Assembly (NCBI GenBank): GCA_039680625.1
Contig: JBDKSN010000113.1
Location: forward strand, 1 to 22,165
Source of the DNA: JAAYDS01 sp039680625
GTDB lineage: Bacteria > Chloroflexota > Anaerolineae > UBA1429
Direction of reading: 5' to 3'
Length of the DNA stretch: 22,165 nucleotides
Numbering within the stretch: position 1 is the stretch's first letter; each line of letters begins with the position of its first letter. The translations under genes and the position numbers were made by a program. The notes below the pieces were generated by a model. The model was not told where the DNA came from, ran no database searches, and saw only the letters and a program-made list of their open reading frames with translations. Below, piece by piece: positions 21,807-22,165 of the stretch.

Positions 21807-22165
21807 CTATTCGAGACGCACGATATTCTGCTTGTACACCTCAGCGATCAAGTCGCGCTTGTAGGTGTCATACGGCTGCATCTTGACCGACAGACGCCCG
21901 ATCCGCTGGATCACGTCGGCGGTGTCATAATCCAGCGCGATGGTGGGCAGGTCGCGCACGGTGAGCAGCTCGCTAAGCACCTGCTGAGACAACCCTCCCA
22001 CCTGCCGACAAGAGAGGATCAGCCCCGACAGGCCGACGCCATGCTGCGAGATCAGCCGCTGGTGGTGCATCACCACCGAGAGCACGCTGTCGTTGGCGTT
22101 GATGCCCGCCACGACCACATCCCCCGGGAGGACAAAGCGCTCATAGCCATAGCGGAGGTTGATGA
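21807..22165 (-). CDS. Partial gene, C-terminal end; possible DRTGG-domain protein
   Basis: The open frame enters from the right edge of the window (first residues INLRYGYERFVLPGDVVVAG) and ends at the TAG at 21807-21809, giving about 119 residues; the GTG at 22118 is internal. The visible part has alternating strands and helices: a VVVAGINANDSVLSVVMHH segment, GLSGLILSCR, LPTIALDYDT and a C-terminal KMQPYDTYKRDLIAEVYKQ. This pattern resembles DRTGG-type domains found in phosphotransacetylase-like and BioD-like proteins, where a similar segment ends near a PYDTY motif. The DRTGG signature itself is not seen, so the assignment is tentative. A strong terminator follows directly. Confidence 0.5.
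   Translation of the reverse strand, partial: INLRYGYERFVLPGDVVVAGINANDSVLSVVMHHQRLISQHGVGLSGLILSCRQVGGLSQQVLSELLTVRDLPTIALDYDTADVIQRIGRLSVKMQPYDTYKRDLIAEVYKQNIVRLE

Noticed and set aside
1..22165. CRISPR array, insertion sequence, prophage, toxin-antitoxin or defence island
   Set aside because: I saw no direct-repeat array, transposase, integrase, phage gene or tRNA. The window reads as ordinary housekeeping chromosome.

Overview
The window is a dense, GC-rich bacterial chromosome segment of core metabolism. It has 20 genes I can support, no gene-free stretch over about 135 bases, and no tRNA, rRNA, insertion sequence or CRISPR array that I can see. Gene content (a quinolinate-type NAD pathway, a leucine operon interrupted by thrC and pheA, a GH4 glycosidase paired with a BadF-type kinase, a YtxH protein) and protein style suggest a free-living bacterium, perhaps an Anaerolineae/Caldilineae-like Chloroflexota. 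That assignment is inference and not secure.

Region 1 (1-7635, + strand) is a tight amino-acid operon: leuA (start outside the window), leuC, thrC, leuD, pheA, leuB, ilvE, closed by a strong hairpin terminator. It makes leucine from 2-oxoisovalerate. It also carries the last step of threonine synthesis (precursor of isoleucine) and the phenylpyruvate-forming step of phenylalanine synthesis. IlvE could serve as the final transaminase for several of these products.

Region 2 (7651-9977, - strand) is a two-gene sugar module: a GH4 6-phospho-glycosidase followed by a BadF/BadG-type sugar kinase. It diverges from region 3 (10015-13582, + strand), the nadC-nadA-nadB operon for de novo NAD synthesis. 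The two divergent promoters have the same -35 and -10 hexamers.

Region 3 meets region 4 (13579-15387, - strand) tail to tail, with both stop codons inside one CTAG. Region 4 has a nitrilase-family amidohydrolase translationally coupled to a membrane-anchored alpha/beta-hydrolase fold protein whose nucleophile position is glycine. Head to head with it is a + strand bifunctional NAD(P)H-hydrate repair enzyme (15457-17115), so NAD synthesis and NAD(P)H repair lie close together.

Region 5 (17123-21749, - strand) reads: Rrf2/IscR-like regulator, cysE, iscS, mnmA, a small membrane protein, a second single-span membrane protein, a YtxH protein, terminator. It links cysteine synthesis, sulfur mobilisation and tRNA 2-thiolation under a probable Fe-S or cysteine-responsive regulator. 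The regulator's near-consensus promoter abuts a 25-bp palindrome. The promoter's -35 begins in the T-tract of the terminator of the preceding gene, which is cut by the window end.

I found no clearly new multi-gene system. The most interesting signals are the nucleophile-less hydrolase, the Rrf2 promoter/operator architecture, the kinase-GH4 pair, and the SD-less mnmA start overlapped by a small ORF.
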